Below, piece after piece: positions 33,147-40,886 of a stretch of 64,000 nt of DNA. Below the pieces are notes generated by a model. That model was given only the letters and a program-made list of their open reading frames with translations, was not told where the DNA came from and did not search any database. Origin of the DNA: Gemmobacter caeni (GTDB lineage: Bacteria; Pseudomonadota; Alphaproteobacteria; Rhodobacterales; Rhodobacteraceae); NCBI RefSeq assembly GCF_003054195.1, contig NZ_QBKP01000002.1:1-64000 (forward strand). Direction: 5' to 3'. Made by a program: the position numbers and the translations under genes. Each line of letters opens with the position of its first letter. Position 1 is the stretch's first letter.

Positions 33147-34721
33147 TCATAACAACCCCGGCCCCGTCCCGGCGTCCCGGTCATGATCAACGTGCTCCCA
33201 GTAGCGCCGCGGCGCCGGCACCCCGTCGCGCCAGACCACCTCCGACGGGTCCTGCGGGTCCGTGAGGCTCGCATGCCGGTCCTCCTCCAGGAAGGCGCGG
33301 GTGCTGGCCCACCGGCCGATCGCCTCGTCCAGCGTCTCCGCCGCGCAGGCGGCCGAGATCTGCTGGCAGCGGGACAGGGACCGGATCAGGATGTCCGGGT
33401 TCCCCTGCCGGGTCATCGCCCGCATCGCGGAAAGGTAGTCCTGACGGAACACGGTCGGGATGACGATGTGGCTGAGCCCGTGCGAGATCAGCTCGCGGGA
33501 CATCGCGAGCCGGCTCATCCGCCCGTTCCCGTCACTGAACGGGTGCACGTCGGAGATCAGGAAATGCGCGAGCACCGCGCGCGCGAACGGGTCGCTCACC
33601 GCGCGGACATGCTCGAACCCCTCGTGAAGGGTTCCGTGGACCTTCTCCGGGGCGACGAAGACGGTGTTCCCGGCCTGGTTCGCCGCCGTCTTGAACCGGC
33701 CCGGTCCCACCTCGGGCCGCTCGCGCATCAGGTCCCCGTGATCCACCTGGAGGTTCAGGATGAACTGGTCGGGGCCCATCTCCGACAGGCGCGGCCGCGG
33801 CGGCTCCATCAGCTTGGCGTAGGTGGCCAGAACGTCATGCCCGTCCTGCGGACGGGACTGCGGGATCTTCCCCTCGAAGACGATCTCGCGCGCCTCCCCG
33901 ACCAGGAACCGGGTCCCCTCGATATAGTTCGAGAAGAACGCCTCGACGAAGCTGGAGGCCCTGCGCGCCCCCACGGACAGGTTCGGGTCCGGGACATGCG
34001 CATAAGGGACGGCGAGGAGCGCGGTCCGAAGGGTCATAACCCGCTCGAGGCAGGCCTCGTCGATCGGGGAGCCGACCGCCCGCGCCCGGCCCGCCCGGGT
34101 GCGCATCGTCGCCCCCCTTGTCCGCAACAGCCCGCCGATGAGCTGATCCAGCGCCTCGAACTCCTTGTCCTTGCCCACCAGGGGGGCGATCCGTCGAGCC
34201 CCGTCCCGGATCCCGTTCAGATGCGCCTCCCCCTTCGCGGAGCACTCCCGTTCCAGCCGCGCTTCCACCCCGGCCGGACCGAGGGTGCGTGCGGGTCCGC
34301 CCCTGGCCCGGGAAGGGGTCATGTTGTCCAGATAGCGCCGCTCCGGGCCCGCGACCCAGGACCCCATATAGGGGATGTCCCCATCGACGGGCCCGACGCC
34401 GCGGCGGGCGCTGATCACCAGCTTGGCGATCTCGACCCGTCGCGGGGCCCCGGGGGCGCTGACGAAAACGTGGAGGGTGCCGGTGGCCTCCTCCCGCTCC
34501 GGCGCGTAGGTGAGACCGGTCAGGTCGGTGATCACCCCGTCCGGGAAGAGGTGGCCGACCAGGGCGGGCCAGTGCAGCCGCGCGGCCTCCTCCGGGGCGA
34601 CCCCGTCCGCAGACAAATAGACCCCGGTTGCGAGCTTGACCAGCTCGCCCGCCCCCGCCTGACGACGCAGGCGCCTGGCGGCGGTGTCGTCCCCCTTGGG
34701 CGCGAAGATGAACCCGGCCAT
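33147..34721 (-). CDS. AbiEi-like winged-helix domain fused to Fic AMP-transferase
   Basis: A 524-residue fusion. Residues 1-140 look like an AbiEi-type antitoxin: a winged helix (RRLRRQAGAGELVKLATGVY) followed by ALVGHLFPDGVITDLTGL and a beta domain. The C-terminal part is Fic: His393 starts HPFSDGNGR, the complete active-site loop. The inhibitory motif S-x-x-x-E-G (SNYIEG, Glu268) lies before it, making a class II self-inhibited Fic. Fic enzymes AMPylate proteins such as gyrase. The wing domain could bind DNA and control its own gene. The gene lies exactly between two matching repeat arrays. Confidence 0.85.
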   Translation of the reverse strand: MAGFIFAPKGDDTAARRLRRQAGAGELVKLATGVYLSADGVAPEEAARLHWPALVGHLFPDGVITDLTGLTYAPEREEATGTLHVFVSAPGAPRRVEIAKLVISARRGVGPVDGDIPYMGSWVAGPERRYLDNMTPSRARGGPARTLGPAGVEARLERECSAKGEAHLNGIRDGARRIAPLVGKDKEFEALDQLIGGLLRTRGATMRTRAGRARAVGSPIDEACLERVMTLRTALLAVPYAHVPDPNLSVGARRASSFVEAFFSNYIEGTRFLVGEAREIVFEGKIPQSRPQDGHDVLATYAKLMEPPRPRLSEMGPDQFILNLQVDHGDLMRERPEVGPGRFKTAANQAGNTVFVAPEKVHGTLHEGFEHVRAVSDPFARAVLAHFLISDVHPFSDGNGRMSRLAMSRELISHGLSHIVIPTVFRQDYLSAMRAMTRQGNPDILIRSLSRCQQISAACAAETLDEAIGRWASTRAFLEEDRHASLTDPQDPSEVVWRDGVPAPRRYWEHVDHDRDAGTGPGLL

Positions 34722-34734
34722 AAGACCCCCCTGT

Positions 34735-34824
34735 CCGATTTCCGGAGTTAAGCCGCGATGCCCGGCAAGAATTGTCCGAAATTTCTATTTAAGAAAGCTA
34801 TCATGTCCGCATATCCGATTTAAG
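34735..34824. repeat. right array of three 18-bp repeats, same spacing as left array
   Basis: Three direct copies start at 34735 (CCGATTTCCGGAGTTAAG), 34776 (CCGAAATTTCTATTTAAG) and 34807 (CCGCATATCCGATTTAAG), each preceded by TGT. The spacings are again 41 and 31, so every copy is exactly 1681 bases from its partner in the left array, in the same orientation. This array covers the fic promoter region. The rest of the 34722-34970 gap is AT-rich with a TATGAT hexamer near 34935. Confidence 0.75.
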
Positions 34825-34970
34825 GGGGTTCGTCCATCAATAAATCGGGCGACAAAGGAGATCACCGCATGGGCGGCCGCCGCCAGAACATTACGAAAAC
34901 AAAAAATTTCGCGTTCCTTCCGGACCCGGAACCGGTATGATCCGGTCCACAGAGGAACGGAGCGACGAAG

Positions 34971-35126
34971 ATGTCGGAGAGGACGGAGGGGCCCGAACGG
35001 GTCCCGCTCAGCGCGGAGGATCTGGCGGCGATCCGGGCGGTCTGCGCCGACCCGCCCGAGCCGGGCCCCGCGCTGCTGCGCGCCGCGGAACGGTACCGGG
35101 AGCGGGTCCGGTCGGCTCCGGACTGA
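34971..35126 (+). CDS. short TacA/DUF1778-like antitoxin fragment (51 aa)
   Basis: ATG 34971 opens a 51-codon frame: VPLSAEDLAAIRAV, then DPPEPGPALLRAAERYRERV. This matches the C-terminal, toxin-wrapping half of DUF1778 (TacA-type) antitoxins ('LS-edw-a---~l--PPePn-aL-rl---y'). The N-terminal DNA-binding half is absent, and no acetyltransferase toxin is adjacent. A TATGAT hexamer lies near 34935 and purine-rich sequence before the ATG. It could be a stand-alone anti-toxin peptide or a remnant. Confidence 0.45.
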   Translation: MSERTEGPERVPLSAEDLAAIRAVCADPPEPGPALLRAAERYRERVRSAPD

Positions 35127-35129
35127 GCC

Positions 35130-35336
35130 TCAAGATTTGGGCGGCAGAAGCGGCCAGAGCCGCCGCGCGTAACCCATCGCGCCGGGCGGGCCGGACAGGA
35201 GCTCCCGGTAGACCATCCGCGCGTTGGCCGGGTCCGTCGCCGCCTCCCGGTTCGCCCACCAGAGGATCCCGGGGTGGAACCGGTCCCAGATCTCGATCAG
35301 GAGCGCACGAAGCGGGTCCTCCTCTGATCCGTCCAT
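35130..35336 (-). CDS. hypothetical protein (68 aa)
   Basis: A small protein, rich in Trp and Arg (LIEIWDRFHPGILWWANRE), last gene of the minus-strand group 35879-35130. It follows the gene at 35355 by 18 bases. There is no family match; it could be a small partner of that gene. Confidence 0.45.
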   Translation of the reverse strand: MDGSEEDPLRALLIEIWDRFHPGILWWANREAATDPANARMVYRELLSGPPGAMGYARRLWPLLPPKS

Positions 35337-35354
35337 GGTTATGCGCCCCGCCGC

Positions 35355-35879
35355 TCAGTCCCCGAGGTTGCAGGCGGCGTGGAACATCCCGTCCGGGAAC
35401 CGGCCCTGGTGCAGCGCGATCAGGGCCTGAATCTCCATCTGCACGTCCCGGTCCGTGCAGGGGGTGGCCAGGAGCTCGCTCATCGCCCGCGAGATCGCGA
35501 CCGCCACCTCCGGGGAGAGGGTCGCGGAGCGGAGGTTGCGGACCTTGAGCTTCTTGTCCATCGCCACGATGTTCACCACCGGGTGGTGCTCCCAGTCCGC
35601 CTCAAGCGGCGGCTCCCCGTTCAGCCGGCCGATCACCGGGGACCACCAGAGTTCGAAGGCGAAGTTCGACTGGAGCAGGTGGATCAGGAGGACGGACCGG
35701 CCCCGGTAGACCCGGACCTGCACCTTGCCCCGCAGCCCCTTCAGGTCCGCCGGGGTGAAGTCGTCGATCTTGAGCATGATCAGCTGGTCGGCGAGGCGGA
35801 GCATCCCGCCGGTCCCGACCCCCCGGAACGCGTCGCGCATCCAGGACGGGGCCGGCTTGTTGAGGATGATCGGTTCCAT
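35355..35879 (-). CDS. hypothetical protein (174 aa)
   Basis: A soluble alpha/beta protein starting MEPIILNKPAPSWMRDAF. The strands QVRVYRGRSVLLIHLL and NFAFELWWSPVIGRL and the helix VAVAISRAMSELLA are clear, but I recognise no family. It lies downstream of the GSU2403-type gene on the same strand with a 52-base gap. Unlike most neighbours it lacks the acidic proline tail and ends HAACNLGD. Confidence 0.6.
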   Translation of the reverse strand: MEPIILNKPAPSWMRDAFRGVGTGGMLRLADQLIMLKIDDFTPADLKGLRGKVQVRVYRGRSVLLIHLLQSNFAFELWWSPVIGRLNGEPPLEADWEHHPVVNIVAMDKKLKVRNLRSATLSPEVAVAISRAMSELLATPCTDRDVQMEIQALIALHQGRFPDGMFHAACNLGD

Positions 35880-35931
35880 GGGGGCCTCGCTTGCTTTTCG
35901 TGAACGGATATCTGGACAGGGCTTCAGGTCT

Positions 35932-36963
35932 CTACTCGTCCGGGCCGGCGAACTCCTCCCGGACCCGGGCCAGGGCCGCCTCGGCGCGCGGCGCCTCCGC
36001 GAGGGAGGCGGTCAGGTGGCGGGTCCACGCTTTCCCCCGGGAGGTCAGGTCGCGGTATGCGGACCAGAGCTCGTAGGGGCGCGTCTCCGCGAGGAGCTCC
36101 AGGAGCCAGCTCGCCTGGGCGAGGTCCTTCTCCCGCTTCAGCCGGAACGGGCCCTGGCGCAGCTGCGCGACGATCAGCTTGTGCAGCGCGTAGCGCTCCG
36201 GGGCCGGGATCAGCACCTCCACCCCGCCCCGGTAAAGGGCCACCTGACGGACCGGGCCGACCAGGGAGAACTCGAGGAACCGGAGCGCGCTGACCCGCTC
36301 CTGAAGCCCTTCATGGAAGTGGGTCCGCGCCCCGCCACGGGCGACCGGGCTCAGGATCTCCACCTCGACCGTGTCCCCGACGATCAGCTTCGGGGGGGTG
36401 TCCTCCTCAAGCCCGAACCGGGTCTCGAACGCGAGCCCGGCCGCCCTCAGGCGGGAGGTCAGCGCCTCGCGCGGGCCGAGGAGGCGGATATGGGAGGGGG
36501 CGAGCATGTCCACGTCCCCGGTGACGGACATCTCGGACCGGGGCGCCTCCACCCCGAGGAAGAGCGGGTAGAGCCGGAACGCGTGCGTCCCGCCGAGGAG
36601 CCCGCCGGCCCGGAAGAACCCGACCCGGGACAGGGCGAGAAGGACCTTGCCGGTCTCCTGGTCCGGGGTGAGCGCGCCGGCGGCGCGCAGCATCGCGACC
36701 AGCGCCGCGTTGCGCTCGTTCCAGGCGCGGTGCGCGGCCTGTTCCGCGCGGGCCGCCTCGACCCGGGCCAGCACCTCCGGCGTGTCCGGCCCGATCGCCT
36801 CCTCCGTGACCCGGTCCCCGACCCGGCGGCGGGCCACCCAGTAGCCGCGTCCGGACTTCTCGACCCGGACGAGCGACCCCTCGATCGAGACGGACGGGGC
36901 CGCCCCGAACCGCTGAAGCAGCTCCTGGTAGGAGGTCTGGACCGGGATCGGGAGCGAGGGCAC
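35932..36963 (-). CDS. GSU2403-family nucleotidyltransferase-fold protein
   Basis: A 343-residue member of the GSU2403 nucleotidyltransferase-fold family. The N-terminal VEKSGRGYWVARRRVGD and the core ALSRVGFFRAGGLLGGTHAF, then SVTGDVDMLAP (metal aspartates D-x-D), are diagnostic. The family is found in defence and mobile islands; its reaction is not known. GTG 36963 has AGGAA before it. Just upstream is a 12-bp inverted repeat (36969-36999) that probably controls this gene. Confidence 0.8.
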   Translation of the reverse strand: MPSLPIPVQTSYQELLQRFGAAPSVSIEGSLVRVEKSGRGYWVARRRVGDRVTEEAIGPDTPEVLARVEAARAEQAAHRAWNERNAALVAMLRAAGALTPDQETGKVLLALSRVGFFRAGGLLGGTHAFRLYPLFLGVEAPRSEMSVTGDVDMLAPSHIRLLGPREALTSRLRAAGLAFETRFGLEEDTPPKLIVGDTVEVEILSPVARGGARTHFHEGLQERVSALRFLEFSLVGPVRQVALYRGGVEVLIPAPERYALHKLIVAQLRQGPFRLKREKDLAQASWLLELLAETRPYELWSAYRDLTSRGKAWTRHLTASLAEAPRAEAALARVREEFAGPDE

Positions 36964-36968
36964 GGGAT

Positions 36969-36999
36969 TTCCTACACAAAATTATTATTTGTGTAGGAA
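36969..36999. repeat. 12-bp inverted repeat, operator candidate
   Basis: TTCCTACACAAA, a 7-base AT loop, then TTTGTGTAGGAA: a perfect 12-bp stem. It starts six bases upstream of GTG 36963, so it overlaps the ribosome site and start region of the GSU2403-type gene. Confidence 0.7.
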
Positions 37000-37069
37000 T
37001 ATCGACGTCCTGAGGTGCGGTCAAGCGAGAGAGAGTACGACACGCGCCTGCGCGATACCGAAACGCCCT

Positions 37070-37102
37070 TTTCCTACACAAAAATTCTCCGCGTGTGGGA
37101 AA
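37070..37102. repeat. second copy of the TTTCCTACAC inverted repeat
   Basis: TTTCCTACAC (37070-37079), 13 bases, GTGTGGGAAA (37093-37102), a 10-bp stem with one mismatch. The left arm repeats the arm of the 36969 palindrome 101 bases away, which suggests two binding sites for one regulator in the gap 36964-37114. Confidence 0.6.
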
Positions 37103-37114
37103 CGGGAGCGCATT

Positions 37115-37915
37115 TCAGCCCATCTCGGTCCCGTCCGCCGGGTAGAGGGCCGGGTAAAGGTGCCTCTCCCGGTGATCATACGCCACCAGGCATATCTCGA
37201 AGAGCTCATAAAGGACGACCACCCCGGTCGGCCCGATGATCAGGTGCCGCGCCCCGTCGGGCAGGAGGTGCTGACACATCGCGAGCACGTTCTCGATGAT
37301 GGTGACCGGGAGCTGCCCCCCCTGATCGGTAACCCGGTCCGTCTGCTCGAACTCCTCCGCCTCGAGGTCCCGGCTGTCCTCGAGATGCGGGACCTCCCCG
37401 AACGGGATCACCCGCAGCGCGGAGGAGAGGTCGAGCGCGTCAGGGTCCGGGTGGCGCCAGTCGAGGCGGGCCTCGAGGGGCAGGTGCCAGGCCTTGCGGG
37501 GCGCGTGCTCCGCCAGCGCCTCCGCGGCCCGGGTGACCGTCTCGCGCCAGGCCGGGGTCGTCTGGTCGAACCGGTAGGCGCGCGCGCCGTGGAGCTCCTC
37601 GAACTCCTCCATCATCTCGACCGCGAACGCTCCGTCCTGCACGAGGAGCATGGTGAGGGCGAGGCTGCGCGCCGGTTCCGGCTCCACGTCGAGCCGGGCC
37701 AGACGCCGGAGCATCCTGTCCGGATGGACGTCGAACCGGTCCGGGATCTCGGAGAGGTCCGTGTCGACCCGGGAGAGGTGCTCGTTCAGCGCGTGATAGG
37801 AGCGGAACTCCCAGGCGGCCGCCATCGCCTCCCCCAGCTGGGCGGAGGAGGGGGCGCCCGGGATCAGGGTGAGGGCGTTCTTGATGAGACGATAGGTGTG
37901 CGTGTTCAGGATCAT
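37115..37915 (-). CDS. hypothetical protein (266 aa)
   Basis: ATG 37915 has the strong ribosome site AAGGAGG, so the longer frame to 37951 was rejected. The protein begins MILNTHTYRLIKNALTLIPG, then AAAWEFRSYHALNEHL. This 'fksy-alne-L' segment resembles small toxin-related or replication-associated helical domains, but I cannot name a family. The C-terminal half is beta-rich (HLIIGPTGVVVLYELFEI). It reads towards the palindromes upstream of 36963. Confidence 0.6.
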   Translation of the reverse strand: MILNTHTYRLIKNALTLIPGAPSSAQLGEAMAAAWEFRSYHALNEHLSRVDTDLSEIPDRFDVHPDRMLRRLARLDVEPEPARSLALTMLLVQDGAFAVEMMEEFEELHGARAYRFDQTTPAWRETVTRAAEALAEHAPRKAWHLPLEARLDWRHPDPDALDLSSALRVIPFGEVPHLEDSRDLEAEEFEQTDRVTDQGGQLPVTIIENVLAMCQHLLPDGARHLIIGPTGVVVLYELFEICLVAYDHRERHLYPALYPADGTEMG

Positions 37916-38111
37916 GCCTAAACCTCCTTGAAACTGGCTCTTCGCTCGCAAGTTGGTCGAAAAGCCGGGAGGGGCTGATCTGACAACTCAGGTGGGGTCT
38001 TCTGGTTCGCGGTTTCGGCCTGCGAGTGCCGGGGCTGCGCGCCGCGCCTTGATATCGCAGGCGCGCCGGTCCCGGTCAAGGGATCATGCCATGATCACGA
38101 AGATCGATAAC

Positions 38112-38141
38112 TTGACTTTCTTCTCTGCGAGAAAGATACGT
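38112..38141 (+). promoter_or_regulatory. promoter with internal inverted repeat
   Basis: TTGACT (38112-38117) is followed after 17-18 bases by GATACG/ATACGT. The spacer contains CTTTCT-N8-AGAAAG, a 6-bp inverted repeat that may be an operator. It drives the LVIVD protein at 38203. The remainder of the gap 37916-38202 shows nothing else I can name. Confidence 0.4.
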
Positions 38142-38202
38142 TGGGGAAGTTCCTCTCGCCCCTGGACCCACAGAATCATAGCTACCGCAGGAGCCTCATG
38201 TG

Positions 38203-39312
38203 ATGCGAAAAATGTTAAAATCTACGTTTATGGGTATTGCTTCTGTATGTGCGCTCACCCTGTCGTTCCCCGTTATCGCCCAGCAGATCAGCGGGAGCGT
38301 GACGCTAGAGATCCAGGTGACCGGGGAAACCGCGGGTGCGGTTCCCAACCCGGTGATTGTGGGGAGCATAGCCTCGGCTCAGCTCGACGGGGCCAGCGCC
38401 GTCGCAGTGTCCGGATCCTACGCCTATGTCGTCTCCAAGTTCGCGAACACGCTCACGGTGATCGACATTTCGGATCCGACGAATCCGACGATCGTGGGAA
38501 GTGCATATCACGCGGTCGACCTCAATGCGGCGGACGGCATCGCCATTTCGGGATCCTATGCCTACGTCGTGAGCTACGCCACCACCAGCCTGACGGTGGT
38601 CGACATAAGCAACCCCACGGCTCCCGCGGTGAGGGGCAGGATCGCGAGCTCCTTCCAGCTGAATGGAGCCTGGGATGTCGCCGTATCGGGATCAAATGCC
38701 TTCGTGACCGGACAGATGGGCGATCGCGTAACAGTCGTCGACGTCAGTGATCCGTCTTCGCCCATGATCGCTCGCCCCCTTCCTGACACGAGGTTCGACG
38801 GAGCCCGAGACATCAGGATCGTCGGGTCGCTCGCTTATGTTGCGGCCGACCAGTCTGACGGCATCTCGGTCGTAGACATCAGCAACCCGGCCGCGCCCTC
38901 CATTGTTGGAAACCTCAGGAGCCCCCGTAACTACGATGGGGCCTGGGGCGTCTCGGTCTCCGGTTCCCGAGCATATCTCTCTGCCACCACGTCAGACAGC
39001 TTGAACGTGATCGACATCAGCAATTCTGCCGCTCCATCAGCTCTGGGCCGGATCTCAAGCGCCGATCTGAATGGAGTGCGCACCGTCGTCGCGGCGGGCT
39101 CATACGTCTATGCCTACAGCGGATTGGCCAACAAGCTGACGGTGGTCGATGTCAGCGACCCTGCGGCGCCGACCATCGCCACCAGCCTGACGGATGTCAG
39201 GTTTGACAACGCCTCCCGCGGCCTGGCCATCTCAGGCTCGCATGCCTACATGACCAGCTTCAGAGGTGACGCGTTAATCGTCATCGATCTCGGGGTCGAT
39301 ACGGGGCTCTGA
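38203..39312 (+). CDS. secreted LVIVD-repeat beta-propeller protein
   Basis: A 369-residue protein with a Sec signal peptide (MRKMLKSTFMGIASVCALTL...IAQQ). About seven repeats of some 44 residues follow, each of the form 'GSYAYV ... L-VIDISDPTNP--VG', the LVIVD repeat that folds as a beta-propeller. Such proteins are exported or surface-bound and are thought to bind partners, not to catalyse. The sequence is clearly less GC-rich than the nearby genes and lacks the proline tail, which suggests separate origin. The start codon is inside a TGCGAAAA motif (ATG CGA AAA). Confidence 0.85.
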   Translation: MRKMLKSTFMGIASVCALTLSFPVIAQQISGSVTLEIQVTGETAGAVPNPVIVGSIASAQLDGASAVAVSGSYAYVVSKFANTLTVIDISDPTNPTIVGSAYHAVDLNAADGIAISGSYAYVVSYATTSLTVVDISNPTAPAVRGRIASSFQLNGAWDVAVSGSNAFVTGQMGDRVTVVDVSDPSSPMIARPLPDTRFDGARDIRIVGSLAYVAADQSDGISVVDISNPAAPSIVGNLRSPRNYDGAWGVSVSGSRAYLSATTSDSLNVIDISNSAAPSALGRISSADLNGVRTVVAAGSYVYAYSGLANKLTVVDVSDPAAPTIATSLTDVRFDNASRGLAISGSHAYMTSFRGDALIVIDLGVDTGL

Positions 39313-39414
39313 ACAGGCTTCGGTTAGGCTAAATGCTGGGGGAAAAACAACCGCGGACAGTTGGGGGGCAACACCTTGGAGAACCGGCTGACCCCGGCAT
39401 CCGTTCATCCCTGA

Positions 39415-39972
39415 TCAGGGCTCAAACGTGTCATCAGGGAGTTCAGGGGACAATACCGTGGTCTCTACCTCTTTGATGTGGACCTGATCCCCGGAGAAGA
39501 CGATCCAAGAGGGGGGCCGCTGCCCCGCCTCGTCACGGCCCTCATCGACGAGGACCGCGTCGAACCCCTGGTCCGCCAGCTCCTCGCGCAGCCAGAGCGC
39601 GATGTCGCGCCCTTCGACCCAGTCCGGAAGGCCCAGCTCCGTAAGGACCCCCTCCCCGTGGACCCCGCAGAACCGCTCCTTCAGGAGGGCCCGATGCGCC
39701 GGGTTGCGGGTGTCGAACGGGTTCTCCGCCCGGATCAGGACCGTGAAGACCCCGGGCCGGCGATCCGTTACCCCGTAGAAGGAGGACGAGGAGGTCGCGG
39801 AGCTCAGGAACCGGCGCGCGTAGTCCGGATCCGGGGTGAAGAACTGGTCGTCCCGGAACCGCTCGAAGCTCGCGTCGGGGGTGCCGTGGTACATCACGAG
39901 CGGCGCGCCCTGCTCATCGACCAGCCTGCTGTTCCCGAACCACTGGTCCCGGTTTTCGCAAGGCTCCGTCAT
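39415..39972 (-). CDS. ADP-ribosyltransferase-like protein (polyvalent/MuF type)
   Basis: A 185-residue protein: WFGNSRLVDEQGAPLVMYHG, then TPDASFERF, then FFTPDPDYARRFLSS, then VFTVLIRAENPFDTR. The opening 'f-nSrvvDe-G-PlvvYHGT', followed by an F-F-t strand and 'Np-d-r', is the signature of ART-like domains in phage MuF and polyvalent proteins. Those enzymes move ADP-ribose from NAD+ to proteins. The start at 39972 overlaps the preceding stop. TGCGAAAA lies in codons 4-6. The stop is in the palindrome CCCTGATCAGGG (39409-39420). Confidence 0.7.
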   Translation of the reverse strand: MTEPCENRDQWFGNSRLVDEQGAPLVMYHGTPDASFERFRDDQFFTPDPDYARRFLSSATSSSSFYGVTDRRPGVFTVLIRAENPFDTRNPAHRALLKERFCGVHGEGVLTELGLPDWVEGRDIALWLREELADQGFDAVLVDEGRDEAGQRPPSWIVFSGDQVHIKEVETTVLSPELPDDTFEP

Positions 39973-40871
39973 GGGGACGGCCCATCCTCGTCCGTCCGGG
40001 TCGGCGCATGCCGCGCCCGCCAGGTTTCCAGTTCCTTCTCGAGATGGTCGAGCTGGCGCTCCCCGGTCTGGACCGCGTGCTCCATCATCCGGGTCCAGGC
40101 GCGCAGAACCCTGTACCACCCCTCCTCGCCCCGGCTGACCGTCCGGGGAACCAGTTTCCCCTTCTCATGCGCCTCATAGGTGATGGTGCTCATCTCGTCC
40201 CGGCCGGAGAGCCGTTCCCGGTCCGCCCCGAGCCGCTCGGAGGTGGACCAGACGAGCCATTCGAGCCCCTCCGTGGAGACCTCGAGCGGCGGGAAACGGA
40301 CACCGGCGCAGCTCGCGGACTGATATCCATCCCCCGGGCGCTCATAGCCGTGATGGGCCATCCGGCCCGTGTCGAGGACGGCGGTGTCCCGGAAGCAGCA
40401 GGAGCAGGTCCCGCGGACCTGGTCCGGGTTCACGGGCTTGGGCGGCGCGGGCGCCCTGCCCTTCACGACGAGCCCCTTCAGCTCGCGCGCCGCCTCGGCG
40501 AGCGGCAGGACCTCCGCGGTCAGCGCCCGCATCGCCGCCACGGCCGGACCCGTCGCGTCAGAGGCGTCGAGCCGCCTCGCCACGGCGAGGAGGTCATGGA
40601 GCGAGCTCGGGTTGCAGGCGTGGTTGAGCGCCTGGACCGGCCCCGGCTGGGCCTCCCAGCGGCCCGCGTGGAAGAACGGGGCGGAGACCTGACGGTCCCA
40701 GGCCTGCTCGAGGGCGCGGCCGAGACGGGACTTCGCCTCCTGATAGTCGACGTTCCGGATCCCGCCCGCGGCGAGCCCGTCCCGGATCAGGTCGATCGCG
40801 GCCCGGACCCGGTCCGGCTGGCGCGCCCCCTCAAGGAGGAGCGGGAAATCATCGGGGAGGGTGACGGGCAT
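39969..40871 (-). CDS. zinc-ribbon-containing phage-type protein (300 aa)
   Basis: ATG 40871 has AAGGAGACC. The first 130 residues are helical. Then comes GTCSCCFRDTAVLDTGRMAH, followed by HGYERPGDGYQSASCAG: a C-x-C-C ... H-H-G-Y ... C pattern common in uncharacterised phage and plasmid proteins and likely to bind zinc. The C-terminal 100 residues are a long helix ending in a basic, then acidic, tail (DEDGPSP). Its role is unknown. It is translated together with the ART-like gene at 39415. Confidence 0.65.
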   Translation of the reverse strand: MPVTLPDDFPLLLEGARQPDRVRAAIDLIRDGLAAGGIRNVDYQEAKSRLGRALEQAWDRQVSAPFFHAGRWEAQPGPVQALNHACNPSSLHDLLAVARRLDASDATGPAVAAMRALTAEVLPLAEAARELKGLVVKGRAPAPPKPVNPDQVRGTCSCCFRDTAVLDTGRMAHHGYERPGDGYQSASCAGVRFPPLEVSTEGLEWLVWSTSERLGADRERLSGRDEMSTITYEAHEKGKLVPRTVSRGEEGWYRVLRAWTRMMEHAVQTGERQLDHLEKELETWRARHAPTRTDEDGPSP

Positions 40872-40886
40872 CGCGGGTCTCCTTGC

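Noticed and set aside
33183-34751. A 522-codon plus-strand open frame
   Set aside because: It is antisense to the AbiEi-Fic gene, whose active-site loop is intact. The shadow protein has no recognisable fold.
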